Below, piece by piece: positions 24,920 to 36,606 of a DNA stretch of 64,000 nt (positions are counted from its first letter, which is position 1; every line of letters starts with the position of its first letter). Both the position numbers and the translations under genes were made by a program. The DNA is from Rhynchonema sp. JSB1_4 (lineage: Eukaryota > Nematoda > Chromadorea > Monhysterida > Xyalidae): positions 27,463 through 91,462 of the forward strand of contig JASAMV010006729.1 of the NCBI GenBank assembly GCA_030248065.1, in the 5' to 3' direction. The notes under the pieces are model-generated. The model saw only the letters and a program-made list of their open reading frames with translations. It made no database searches and was not told the DNA's origin.

Positions 24920-25551
24920 ACCTGGCCCGCCGCTATTGATATTTGAAAATTTTGGTCTGTTTTTCTGATTTATTACTGTTGACGACATCGAGACGAACAA
25001 GGTTTGTGCCTTTTCCATTAAGTGCCGATTTAATACCGAAATTAATCCATAAACACCGGTCCTCGGGAGCAAAATTCCTAAAAATAGATAGACCCCCGTT
25101 TCGAACATTTCAGGAAGGCAAGAACAAATATTCAAGATGGCCGACTGCTTCTTATCACAAGCATACGGTAGTCACGTGATCTTGCCTATGCGTTTTGTAC
25201 AGTGTCGCTCCACTTGTTAATGCATAACACACGTGGCGCAAGCGCGCGCACTGGCAGCACTGTGTAGTGGGAGCGTAAAGTCGGGAGCGTAAAGTCCCTA
25301 ATAGCATACTGTAAGCCTATGACAATTGACGGCAATTCAAAGTTTTGTTCCTGGTGATCGCCAAGAAGTGGGGGTCTATCTATTTTTTTAATTTTGTTCC
25401 CGAGAACCGGTGTTTATCGATTGATTTCGATATGAAATCTGCACTAATTCAAAAAGTCATGAATATAAACCTTATTCGTCTCGATGTCGGCAACTAAATT
25501 AGAGCAAAAAACAAACCAAAATTTTCAAATATCAATAGTGGCGGGCCAGGT
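24920..25551. mobile_element. TTAA-flanked inverted-repeat element, 632 bp
   Basis: The arms ACCTGGCCCGCCGCTATTGA (left) and the complement of TCAATAGTGGCGGGCCAGGT (right) remain similar for about 180 bp. TTAA borders both ends (24916-24919 and 25552-25555), as in piggyBac-type insertions, though the terminal bases are not the usual CCC; a TA target is an alternative. The right arm borders the 3' end of the cold-shock gene. Confidence 0.7.
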
Positions 25552-25655
25552 TTAAAAATACAAGAATCGAAATCAAAGCATCATCACGACATGTCAGTCC
25601 TTACGTTTTTCTTCGCTGTCGTTCGGGACGCTGTTTTGGCCCCCTAAAGACGGCT

Positions 25656-27386
25656 TTAATTGAAAAGTTTTGAACAGATGGCAACCCAATGCTGAAACCA
25701 ACATTTCGAATTGAAGACGAATCTGGTGCGGTGCAACGGTTGGGGTTGTCCTTTTGCTGGCTTTGGATTGGACTGAAGCCACTCGCGCTTCGTGCGGCCG
25801 CCTCGATTCTTCACCATCACCCGCGGGTTTCCACGCACGGCCACGCCACCCGGTCCCGTCACATCCCGTGCTTCGAAGCGGATTTTTCCATCCTGAAAGC
25901 ATTGCACAGTCCCCCAATGATCATGCACATAATCCGAGCTCAATGCCATGACAACAATGCACAAGACCGCGCAAGGGCGTCTTGTGCACAGTGAAGCAAA
26001 ATGTAAAAAGCAGTGCATACCTTTTGTGTGGCGACAATCGTGAATTCAACTTCTTCACCCTCAGCCACAGATGGTATGGTTTCACTTAATGGCCAATTTG
26101 AGATGAACGTCTGTAAACAGCGGCAGCTGTCGAACATAAGGGGAAAATAACCGGTTTGGGACTTTTTGAAGACAGCACACCTGCCTAATATCCCAGCCTT
26201 GGCGACCTTGAAAAAACCGTGAGTTTGGCAACGGGGGCACAAAAACTGGGGCAATTAGGGAAGGGTTGGCCCTTGCGCAAATCTTTGGTCATCAATACCC
26301 ATTTCCAAAGGGCAAAAGAATACTTCGGGCACACGTGTAATGTTTTCGAATGTAAAACTGGTTGTGAGCACAAACACTGAAAATTGACAGTTTATGGAGT
26401 TGTACAGTTCCCGTCGTCACGTGCACACAGAGCTTTTTGAAAGTTGAAATTCCGTTATAAAAAAATTTCAAGCGTGAAAAACTAACTCTGTGAACGAACA
26501 CGTCCCGGTCTTCGTTGTTGCAGGTGATGTAGCCGTAGCTGATCTTGCAGTTGTACCACTTGACGCGCCCACGCACGAGTCGCTCTGCAGGTGAAGGAAC
26601 ATATTCTGAGCCAAAATTAGGCTGCACAATAGCGTTCAAATCACCGGTATCGATCCGGTACCCGGTCACAGTGCTGTGGCTACTTTGGCGGAGCGGGTAG
26701 GGTACACAGGTGGAAAAATCCGGGGCGGGTAGGGGGCAGTGCACCTGGAATCTTGGGGGGGGAGATTTTTCGGGGCGGGTAGGGTACCATACAAGTTTTT
26801 TTGGGTGCCTATTTTTATGTGCTATAAATGTGCATATGTCGCGCGTAGCGCGCGAATTTTTTTAGGGCACTTTTGACCGAAAAATGGGTATTTTGAGGGC
26901 AAAAACTCGGGGCAGGTAGTGTATTGGTCGCACAATGATGACCATATAAGAATTCATCAAATCAATCCTGATTTTCACGTTCAGTCATTCTTAACCACTG
27001 TGCTATTTGTGACTCTCACAAAACATTTCCAGCTGAAAATAATCCAGCAGAGACCCACGTTGCTGCGGGTCTGAAACATTCCCTTGGTTGCATGTTTTGT
27101 GTGCGATTGCGCAACGCAACGTCATTGCCCCGTCACTTTCGTGCTTCACGATTCAGGAAAAAAAGTTGACCAATTCTTATAGTCATTGTGCGACCAATAC
27201 CAGGCCGGGGCGTGTGGGCCCCCCCCCAGCCACAGCACTGCCCGGTCACCTGGTGTCAAGTTTTGATTGGGATGCATGGGCACCACTGGGGCTAAAAGAC
27301 CAGAAACATTGCTTTTTACACACAACCATTATTCACTTACTGATGACTGTGCCGTTGATAGGCGTCGGATTGTCGTTCGCGGCCAT
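25656..27386 (-). CDS. Cold-shock-domain (Y-box-like) nucleic-acid-binding protein
   Basis: Four exons on the minus strand: 27341-27386, 26487-26584, 26021-26110, 25656-25892, 156 residues. Exon 1 starts MAANDNPTPINGTVI and has a strong GTAAGT donor; its single leftover base completes the first codon of exon 2. Exon 2 holds the first half of the domain, GRVKWYNCKISYGYITCNNE with RNP1 (ISYGYI) and RNP2 (DVFVH); exon 3 continues with VAEGEEVEFTIV, and exon 4 with RDVTGPGGVAV and a basic tail (NRGGRTKREW). RNP1 has Ser where most Y-box proteins have Gly. It probably binds single-stranded RNA or DNA in translational control, as in the family. Intron 1 hosts a nested transposon. Exon 2 is 98 bp, exactly as in the next gene. 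Confidence 0.85.
26669..27240. mobile_element. hAT-like family C element C2, interrupted by D1
   Basis: Left CAGTGCTGTGGCTACTTT, right CCAGCCACAGCACTG, perfect duplication CCCGGTCA at 26661-26668 and 27241-27248. Core palindrome CGCGCGTAGCGCGCG at 26840-26854. The right half is mostly lost or replaced beside D1. It lies in intron 1 of the cold-shock gene. Confidence 0.9.
26924..27197. mobile_element. Family D element D1, TA-flanked MITE
   Basis: TTGGTCGCACAATGA at the left and TCATTGTGCGACCAA at the right, with TA on both sides. Adjacent inner sequence ATAAGAATTC is also inverted. It is inserted within C2; a second copy lies at 51187-51474. Confidence 0.85.
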
Positions 27387-28632
27387 CCTTACCGTTTGGT
27401 TTATGATCTCGTTTGGTGTTAGTCACGTTTGGTTTGGCTCGTGCAGTTGTTCCCCCGTTAGGTGTCTGTCGCGTGCTATTTTTGGTGTCTTGACGGAAAC
27501 TTTTCGTTTGAAGAATCTGAAATGCTAACGAAAGAGGACGAATGAATCAACACTAGCTCCACACAGAGAAGATTTGAGGAAAGAGCAACAAATGCAATCT
27601 AGGTCACACAAAAGAAGTGTGAACTGGTATAAACCAACGCTGACAATTACCGGTGCAAACACCAAACCAAATAATTTTTATTCGCGTGCCAACAATAACC
27701 CGGGGCACACACAGCACACTGGCTTCCAATTAGGAGAATCAACAGAAACACAACGATAACTAGAATCAATTCAACTTTTTCTCAGCACTCCACAACTTTG
27801 CTGACTCATAATCTATCAGTATAAATGAAAGCTCAATACAGCAACAAATTCAGATGATAAAATCCAGCAATCACCAAAACCACACCTTATTCCAGGTCTT
27901 ACTCACGTGCTTCACCTTGCATCTTATCAAACGCAACATTTGTTGTATCCGTGGGCATGTATGGGCAATGCATGCACTTAGCACCAAACGTCGATGGTGA
28001 CCAGAGCAACAAAACATTGTTTGATGCCAGCGCATGCATCACATAACTCTCAGACCACCACCACCCCACCAACCCTTGATATCGAATATCGACCATCACA
28101 CGAGAACCACTGCAAATAAACCCCACTGGCCCAAAAACAACGAAACAAAAGCAGAATATATAACGAAGCACTGGTATAGTCTCAACCACATCACCAGCAA
28201 CAGGGAATAAAAATAAACAGCAACAAATATAAAAGGTAAATAACAAACAACTGGGAATAAACACTTAGAAAACAAAATGGGCACAACGTTACGAGTAGAT
28301 GACTGCACTATAAGTGTGGAGATTGCCATGTGCATAAATAGGAACCCAGTAAACAGAAGTGAATTACATGCTTTAACAAACTCAACGAATAACAACGCCG
28401 AGAAAGACGTAACCGACGATAAATAAACAGAAAAAAAGTAGATTAGATTGGTAATTGCTTGTGAACAATGAGCAATCACCAGACGGCACCTATAATGAAC
28501 CGACAGAAAAACTTCGTAACACTAAAACAAATGCAATAATTGATTACGAAACACGACAATCTTTTTTGTCTTTATCTCCATTTTGTGTTTGTTGTTTATC
28601 ATGATGTCGTTGTTTCGCCGGCGATTTGGCCA
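27387..28632. other. Intergenic between the two cold-shock genes
   Basis: No gene recognised. Minus-strand frames 28096-28479 and 27899-28264 are hydrophobic because of A/C-rich composition. The second ends beside a GTGAGT, but it has no recognisable partner. Confidence 0.4.
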
Positions 28633-31600
28633 TCAGTTTCCGTGCGGCTGGTCTGCTGGGGCCTGCAGTTAGCAAGAGAGCGTTACATTTAATCAAGCGG
28701 AGACAATTGCCAACCGTGCAACGAACGCACTTACGGTCGTGACGGCAGCGGCTGCGGTGTCTTCGAGCTCATCACCACGACCGCGACACAATGCCGCGTC
28801 ACCACCACCTGACATCACCTTGTCGCCAGCTGTCGGCGGATTCTGAAACATCACAACGCAACACATGTCGATGGAATGTTGGAAAAGAATACGTAGAATT
28901 TTATTAAACATCGATCGACACAAAGAGTACAAGAAATCAATTCACTAATGAATCACAAACCTGTGCCTTCTTCTCGTCATCACCGACTACCTTCGCTTTG
29001 GTGTCCTTGACTGGCGCATCTTTGACCGGCGACGCTTTTGGTTTCTTACTGCATACGTTCGAATCGCCATTCTCTGAACAGACGTAATTAATTCCTTGAC
29101 GTGTTTGTGGAACTCAAAGGAATCAAAATTTATGAAATCGAACGTAACTTAAAAACTAAAGTCACCAACCGCCAATCGCCATCTTCTCAATTCCATCTAC
29201 CATTTTCTTCACCACTGTCGACACTGCGGGCTCTCGTTTCTCGGCGTCAACTTTCGGTTTGGTCGGTACCGGCTTCTTCTCTTTTGGCGCAGCTGAAACA
29301 AAAACACACTGCACAACGTGTTGTTGTATAATGTTCACAAAAGTTCTGAACGCTGCCGTCGTTTGCGGCCGTCCTTTAGTAAAAGGCCGACCCTTTCATT
29401 GGATACTTCAGCCGCAAAAACTTTCATCAGCGTACCGGACTCATCATCATCTGATCGAGTGATCACCACCGTTGCATCGCTGCTCGTCGAATCGATGCTT
29501 TTATCCAAAATATTCTCGTCGGCATCAATCGCATTTGCGTCGTCTTCTTTCTCGTTCACTGCATCTGGAATTCAATGGCAATTCAAGAGGCTTGATTTTG
29601 ATTCAAGTAGTGAATAGGAGAACGGTGCGAACAAAAAAGACTTTCGTAAATACCTGCACTGGCGGCACGTTTCGGTTCACCCTCTTGTTGTTCAGCGCCA
29701 GTGACCTTTTTCTCCTCCGTTTCTTTGTTGCTTTCGCTACGATTGCTGCGACGACCCGTGCGTCGCACTGTAAAGGTTTGAAATGAAAAGGAAAGGTCGA
29801 ATGTACAGTGAATCACAGGTGCTTGACTAACCGACACATGCAATGCAATCAAAAGTTGAAAAAAATATCAATCAATAATTTGCATACCGTAACGACGCAA
29901 TCTGCGAGCGAATGGCCGACCACCACCGCCGCCTTCCTTCTTCTTTTTCTCCGGTGTCGTGTCCTCCTTGTCATCCGACTTTGCATTCTCGCTGTCGCTT
30001 TTCGGTGGTTTCGATTTCGCGTCTTTCACGTCTTTGTCCTTGGCTGCGTCCGCCGACTTGGCACCGTCCTTGTTATGGCGATTGCGACGGTGACGATGGC
30101 GATTGCCTCCTAGTAAAATGCACTGGGTTTCGTTGGTTTGGTCACGCTGCATTGAGCAACCATTGAATAATCGAATTTACAACAACCGTATTTTCCCAAA
30201 ACATTATAATGCAAAACATTATAATGCAATGAGTTTTTCGCTTCGGGTGAGTTTTGGGCTCGATGTTCGGATAGAAAATGCTGCTGTTACCCTACTTTTG
30301 TGTCAAGTGTACATATCTTCCACCTTACTTTTTCGACCGGACTATCGTATGCACTGGTAAAGTATTCCAAACGTTTTTTTTTCGAAAAAAAGGGTTTTTC
30401 ATCGACGAAATATAAAAACCGAACTTTACGCCAGTGTTAGTTATCTTGCCCGTGCCCATGGTCATCAATATTTTACTAACTATAGCACACAGGAGCAGCA
30501 CACGTACTCTGCGTGGACCCGTGTTGGAGGTACTCTGGAGGGGTGGATACCTACTGTACCAGAGCCGATGGCCTGGGGGGGTTATGTACCTAGGGGGGTT
30601 TGGGGGTTAGGTTTTTGGGTGAAAATTTTTAGTGTTTATTATGTGTGGAATCGTGTGAAAACGTAGTATTTGCGCGCGTAGCGCGCGAATTTTGGGTAAT
30701 TTGAGGTAAAAACCACTGATTTTACACTAATTTTCGCCATTTTGGTCAAAAATTGGCAGTTTTGGGGCAAAATCGGGGGGGATACCTACTGTACCGGGGT
30801 GAAAATCGGGGGGATAACTGTACCATGCCAAACATCGGGGGGATACCTACTATACCAGGCGAGGGGGATGCCTAATGGGGGGCACCTCCAACACTAGCGT
30901 GGACAAAAATATGTATTATTCATATGGTTCGGCGGTCGCACAACTGCGGGATCAGCCGACGACAGTGAGAGTAGAATGTGTGCTTAGCCTGTTAGCGACA
31001 GCAAATGACCTACTACAACTCACCTTCTTTACGTTCACCGCGTTCGTTGTCCTTTTCATCCTTCTTGTTTTCCTCTGGTTTGGCAGATTGATCAGTGGAC
31101 TTGCGATCGCGTGGTTCATTGCGTCGACCTCCGCGGAATCCACCGCTTCCACTGATCGGACGCGGACCACCGCGACGCATTGGGCCACCACCGCCACTTA
31201 CTGGTCCACCTGATAAAAGGATAGAATTACCTATGTGCTGTATAAATACTGATTCAAAAAAGGAAAAAATGTTCAGGAAATCCAAAGACTATCACGCACC
31301 ACCACCACGACCACCGAATCCGAACGCTGGTGGCGGCATACGCGGACGAAAACCACCTTGCATGCCACCGCGGAAATCGCCACCGAAGAGTGCACCGTGA
31401 CGCGGCGGACCGCCACGCATGCCGCCACGAGGCTGCAATTGAATTTTGAGCAAAATTATGTTTTGAATCACCAAATATTTTAACCAAAAAATGTGTGTAG
31501 GCACGCCAGATATGGTGCAGCTAGCTGTAATTTTAGAATAGCGGACTTTCACAATCCAGTGAACTTCTATTCAACCCTTTCTCCCACAGAAACTGAACGT

Positions 31601-33017
31601 ACGAATGGTGCGGCAGCGCGCATTCCACCAGCCGGATTCCACCACGGATAGCCGGTATCATTGAAGGCACGTGGACGACGATGTGGGCCGACACCAACGC
31701 CCATACCACGACTGGCACCGTCCTCACCTTCGCTGATCGCGCGACGACGGTCACGTGACTGCAATATATTGCGACAGTGAGTAACGCGCATTTTTTGGAA
31801 AAAAATTTGGTGCAGCTTGCACGCACAGGCATAAAAATTTCACAAGAACTTCTAATTTTATATGCGCACGCAATTCTGTGCGCAATTTGCACTTAACACA
31901 AAAAATTCTAGCTCAGGTTAGGTGCAGGCGTAAGTACAAAGTACATATTCAATGAAAAACAGCCAACAACATCATTGATATTGAAACATCAGCCAATTGG
32001 GAAAGGGAAGAGCCACCATCAATTGAACTTTTAAGAACCAACCGGATAAAATTGTCGTGAATGATATCCGCCGGGTGGTGGATATCCGTACGGACCAAAT
32101 CGTTCACTGGCAAATCGACTGCCCTTCACTGCCTGGCCGTTCGGACCGGTCACTTCGGCTGCTTCCAACCCCTGCAGTTTGATGGTTTATATTTTTATCA
32201 CTCATCTCGTGCCGTGTCTTGTCTATCAAAATTCAACGCAAAGCCACAATTGCATCTTGAAACAAGATCACATAAAGCAAAGCAACACAAAACAAACCTT
32301 CGGTCCTGTGACAACTGAGAATTCGACCACTTCATTGTCGGCCAACGATGGTTCAAAGGCCTTGTTCCAGCTTTGAATGGCAAGCTGAAATTAGGTTACT
32401 TTTTTGAGAAAAAAAATTAAATTTACGATTTGCTGTTTGGTTCAAGCACGAAATACACACAATTCCCCAAATTGAATAACTCACTCGATGCACAAATAAA
32501 TCCTGCTGGTCGTCGTCGCGCTGAATGAAACCGTATCCTATTTTCACGTTGAACCATTTGACCTTGCCAGGAACCTTCTCAGCTGCAATAATAAAATAAA
32601 GTTACTGTACCATGCCAAACATCGGGGGATACCTACTGTACCAGGCGAGGGAGACGGGATACCTGCTGTACTGGGGCGCGACCCCGACCCCCCCCCAGCT
32701 CCAACATTGGGCCGACGCAATTGTGACCGCCGAAAAGCAAACCAAACCCCAAACAAACCGACAACTTCCTTTCCGGCGACAGTTCGTGTCTTCGCGTTGA
32801 TTTCACTTTCGTCCGACTTGCTGTTCACGGCCGCCGCATTGTCGCTCATCTCGCTGCTTTCACTCGGTTTCGGCATTGAATCTGCTTTTTGATCGCTGTC
32901 ACTTTGTTTCGCCTCCGATCGGTCGTGTTCGTCCACGTCCACTTGTTCGTCGTCACTGATTTGCAGCAATTCAACCATTTCCTCCACCGATTTCTGCACG
33001 TCATCCACTTCAGTCAT
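28633..33017 (-). CDS. Y-box protein with long RGG/KE-rich tail (CEY-like)
   Basis: Fourteen exons on the minus strand: 32759-33017, 32485-32582, 32298-32384, 32043-32171, 31603-31758, 31300-31432, 31024-31209, 29888-30109, 29654-29767, 29436-29564, 29170-29292, 28961-29073, 28735-28842, 28633-28662; 628 residues. Residues 1-86 are acidic. Exons 2-4 give a full cold-shock domain: [20 protein letters not shown] with RNP1 GYGFI and RNP2 DLFVH, then [13 protein letters not shown] and [10 protein letters not shown]. Exons 5-7 are Arg/Gly-rich ([21 protein letters not shown]). Exons 8-13 are a low-complexity Lys/Glu/Asp tail. Such proteins package mRNA, often in the germ line. The final exon is uncertain because three acceptors compete, and the exon 10 donor was chosen for phase. 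It may be shorter in life than this model; the domain exons are secure. Confidence 0.8.
30519..30896. mobile_element. hAT-like family B element B1
   Basis: 378 bp with degenerate ends (CCGTGTTGGAGGTAC and CCTCCAACACTA) but a perfect duplication GCGTGGAC (30511-30518 and 30897-30904). Core palindrome GCGCGCGTAGCGCGCG at 30672-30687; GATACCTACTGTACC units at both ends. It lies in an intron of the Y-box gene. Confidence 0.85.
32597..32712. mobile_element. Family B fragment in Y-box intron 1
   Basis: GATACCTACTGTACC units end in CAGCTCCAACATTG; the left end and core are missing, so this is a truncated copy. Confidence 0.7.
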
Positions 33018-33322
33018 TTTGGTGATTGCCTGTCTTGTCTTGCTTTGTTTGGGGTCGGTCGAAATAAAATAAATTGGTTAAGAAGCCAGAAGCGAAGCGA
33101 TTTGGTAACTTCACTTCAGTTCACTACTTCGATTTCATTGGTGGATTGTCTTCAAATGCTTGGAATCGAAACTGCCTGTCTGGAATTTATATGCATTCGC
33201 GAACTCTAAGTAAAAAACAGAAAAACACAAAACGGGCAAACAGAAATTTCCCTAGGAAATTAAAAACAGGATGGAGGAAGCCCAAAAAAGAAAATTTTAA
33301 TCCCGTTCGCAAGAACAATCAC

Positions 33323-34108
33323 CAGAGATCAGGATTGGGCGGGGAATTCGGACTTTTGGCTCGGGCCACTAGCTGGCGGGAGACTTGAAGGTTCGGGCCG
33401 GGCCGGAGCGAACTTGCCGGCCCCAATTTCTCAAATTTCAAGCCAAAAGCACCTTTTTTTACCAAAAATCTCCAAGAAATTGAGCTGCTTCGCGCAGAGT
33501 ATACATATAAAATTTTTGTGGCACCCAAATGGACCCGGTTGCCGGTTCACAGAGACGACTCACAAGCACATGAACATGCTTCTCCCTGAAAATGTTCGAA
33601 ATTTTGGCTTTTTCTGAACATTTTTGCCTGTGACCCCAAAATCGGGCCGGCCGACCTTTTTGGGCTCGGGCCGGGCCGCGATTTCGGACTTTAAAATAGG
33701 GCCTGGGCGGGCCGGAGTTTTGGTCAGTCGGGCCAGGCCGGATCATAATCTCTGCAGAGGTCGCAATCGGGCCGGGTTTGGCCGTCCCGGCCGAGCCCCC
33801 AAATCTCCGGCCCGGCCCGAGGTGGCCAAAAGCTCGGCCCGACCCGGCTCGAATTTTTTGGGTCAGATTTTTGCCGGATTTTTGTCATAATTTTTGCCAT
33901 TTTTTCCGAACCTATTTTTGGCGAAAAAATGATTGCTTTCAATGAAAAAGTTATCAGACAGACAAGAACTGATCACTTATATACTTGCCGAATTCCTCAG
34001 AAATTTTTAGTATTTTTAACAAAGATTACTATTCTTTCAGTAAAATAGGTCACTTAAAAATCTTCCGGCAGGGGTGCCCGGCTCGGGCCGGCCCGATTGC
34101 GCCCTCTG
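33323..34108. mobile_element. GGCCCGGCC-rich family I elements, one nested beside another
   Basis: An intact copy spans 33755-34108: ends CAGAGGTCGCAATCGGGCC and GGCCCGATTGCGCCCTCTG, with a perfect duplication AATCTCTG (33747-33754 and 34109-34116). The sequence 33323-33754 starts CAGAGATCAGGATTGGGC and looks like a related older element whose right end took the insertion. Subterminal GGCCCGGCCCGA units flank an A/T-rich centre. Confidence 0.8.
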
Positions 34109-34161
34109 AATCTCTGTGATGGTGATCGCCATCATTCGAGCAAAAATAAAAAATCGTGCCG

Positions 34162-34470
34162 GGAAGACTGATTATACGTAAAACGGATTAAACGGATTTT
34201 CCGGATTAAACGGATTTTTGCGTGCTGGGGGGAAGACTGATTATGGAGTGGAAAATAAAACGGATTAAACGGAATCCAGCTGTAACTTAGTCCTGAACCA
34301 AGGCTTGGGCTTACCGTGAAACCTAAAATACAAGGGGGGCTGTATTTTTTCACTGACCCCTTTACCCTTTTAGGGGGGCTGTATTTTGGGGGGGCTCTAT
34401 TTTGAGGGAGGCTGTATTTTTTCGCTGCCCAAAATCTCAAAAAATGTTCCAAAAAATACCCATAAAATGG
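34162..34470. repeat. GGAAGACTGATTAT and GGGGGGCTGTATTTT repeat remnants
   Basis: GGAAGACTGATTAT at 34162 and 34231 has inverted partners near 37387, 37947 and 37995. GGGGCTGTATTTTTTCACTG at about 34336-34420 matches about 37265-37335. These suggest one or more elements split apart by the insertions between 34.5 and 37.2 kb. The pairing is not resolved. Confidence 0.5.
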
Positions 34471-34512
34471 AGTTCTGTCAGGGTGTTACTGGTCATTAGT
34501 GAGTGTTTTTAG

Positions 34513-35013
34513 CAGGCATGGGGGCAATACCGATTTTTTGATCCAAGCCAATACCCAATACCAGGGCCCACCCCCAATACCCAATACCTCAAATCGGACC
34601 CAACCCAATACCCAATACCCAATACTCCGGTTGAGACCCAATACCCAATACCGACATAATATCAAAAAATTCCAAATTTTTTGAAAAAATAGGTCTGTTT
34701 TGGATTTTTGATCGAATACTAGGTAAAATATGGCTGAATTTCTCACATTTCTTAACATTGCAGCTGAAAAATAGCGATTTCAAAAGCTGAAAAATTAAAA
34801 ATTTTACAAAATTTCAGGGCTCTGAGGCGAAAAATAGGGCAAAACAGGGGTATTGGGTGGCATCCAATACCTGGCGAAGACCCAATCCAATACCCAATAC
34901 CCAATACCAGGGCCACACCCAATACCCAATACCTGGTATTGGGTATTGGGTACCCAATACCCAGGTATTGGGTATTGGGCGGTATTGGGTATTGGGTATT
35001 GCCCCCATGCCTC
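34513..35013. mobile_element. hAT-like family H element with CCAATACCCAATA arrays
   Basis: 501 bp, ends CAGGCATGGGGGCAATACC and GGTATTGCCCCCATGCCTC, perfect duplication GTTTTTAG (34505-34512 and 35014-35021). Both subterminal thirds are arrays of CCAATA / TATTGG in inverted orientation. Confidence 0.9.
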
Positions 35014-35344
35014 GTTTTTAGGTGCAGATCTTCCCAGTGTAGTGGCAGGCCCGTGTGGGAGGTAAGTATGATGCGGGGTTGGGACCGGAAGCGTGAGAGG
35101 TATGATTTTGGTCACCCAAAAAGGCGAAAAAACACCGTTTTTATGATACAAGATTGGCCAAAAATTGAGGTAAAAATAGCGCTTTTTCCGAATTTTCGCC
35201 GATCTACCAAATACCTATCGCCTAAAAATAGGTATTATGGGTAGGTTTGCGATTTTTGGGAAAATAAGGAAGAAAAACACCGATTTTTGCCTGGTATAAA
35301 ATTGCTTGTGAGAGGTATGATTTGGAGTTGTGAGAGGTAAGTAC

Positions 35345-36134
35345 CAGAGGTCGCAATCGGGCCGGGTTTGGCCGGCCCGGCCCGGCCCGAGCCCCCAAAT
35401 CTCCGGCCCGGCCCGGCCCGGCCCGACCCGTACCCCCAAATCTCCGGCCCGGCCCGGCCCGAACCCCCAAATCTCCGGCCCGGCCCGGCCCGAATTTTTG
35501 GCTCAGATTTTAACCCATTTTTTGTCACAATTTTTGCGATTTTTGAATCTATTTTTTTGGTTGAAAATTCATTGTTTTCCATGAAAAAGTCGCCAGATAG
35601 ACAATACCAAGGTAGGTAAGGTAGATGACGCGCCATCCTGGTACAGATAGGTGAGGTCGCCGCCCCCCGGCTGGTACAGTAGGTTGCTATTTTTGGCTCA
35701 AAATGGTATAAAATCGATATTTTTCACTCCAAATAATCGAAAAATCGCGCGCTGCGCGCGAAATGAGGGTTTTAGAGTACGTTTTCATCATCTAAATTTA
35801 GACATAAAAAATTTTGTTCCCCCCAAGCTCGGCCGGTCCGGTACAGTAGGTAGGTTGGTTGCAGGCCTTTCTGCTGGTACAGTAGGTTGATTGCACGCCT
35901 GGGTAGCCACACCACTGGACAATAGTGATCACTTACTTGCTGAATCCGTCAGAAATTTTAGTATTTTTGACAAAAAACAACCCTACTTTTTCAGTAAAAT
36001 AAGTCACTTCAGAAGCTTCGGGCCGGGGTGCCCGGCCCGGCCCGGCCCGACCCTCCAAATCTCCGGCCCGGCCCGGCCCGAGCCAAAAGCCCAAAATCGC
36101 GGCCCGGCCCGGCCCGGCCCGATTGCGACCTCTG
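35345..36134. mobile_element. Family I element I2, interrupted by P
   Basis: Ends CAGAGGTCGCAATCGGGCC and GGCCCGATTGCGACCTCTG; duplication GTAAGTAC at 35337-35344 and, displaced by a later insertion, 36612-36619. Its centre resembles that of the 33.8-kb copy (TGATCACTTA, CAGAAATTTTAGTATTTTT), which shows the empty site for the internal element. Confidence 0.9.
35608..35917. mobile_element. hAT-like element P, nested in I2
   Basis: Flanked by GACAATAC and GACAATAG (seven of eight); right end GTAGCCACACCACTG, left end CAAGGTAGG is degenerate. GGTACAGTAGGT units flank a core CGCGCGCTGCGCGCG at 35746-35760. The sister copy of I lacks it. Confidence 0.75.
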
Positions 36135-36137
36135 GTA

Positions 36138-36606
36138 CAGTGTTGGAGGTACTCTGGAGGGGGGGATACCTACTGTACCGCGCTCGGAGAGGGGGGGATA
36201 CCTACTGTACCAGAGCCGATGGCCTGGGGGGGGGGTTATGTACCTAGGGGGGGGGTTTGGGGGGGGGGGGGGGGGGGTTAGGTTTTGGGGTGAAAATTTT
36301 TTATGTGTTTATTATGTGTGGAATCGTGTGAAAACGTAGTATTTGCGCGCGTAGCGCGCGAATTTCGGGTAATTTGAGGTAAAAAACACTGATTTTGCAC
36401 TAATTTCGGCCATTTTGGTAAAAAATTGGCACTTTTGGGGCAAAATCGGGGGGGATACCTACTGTCCCGGGGTGAAAATCGGGGGGGATACCTACTGTAC
36501 CATGCCAAACATCGGGGGGGATACCTACTGTACCAGGCGAGGGGGGGATACCTACTGTACTGGGGGGGGGGGGCCCCCCCCCCCACCCCCCCCACCTCCA
36601 ACACTG
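36138..36606. mobile_element. hAT-like family B element B2, intact
   Basis: 469 bp, ends CAGTGTTGGAGGTACTC and CCTCCAACACTG, perfect duplication CTCTGGTA (36130-36137 and 36607-36614) formed from the last bases of I2 and its target site. Core GCGCGCGTAGCGCGCG at 36345-36360. Confidence 0.95.
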
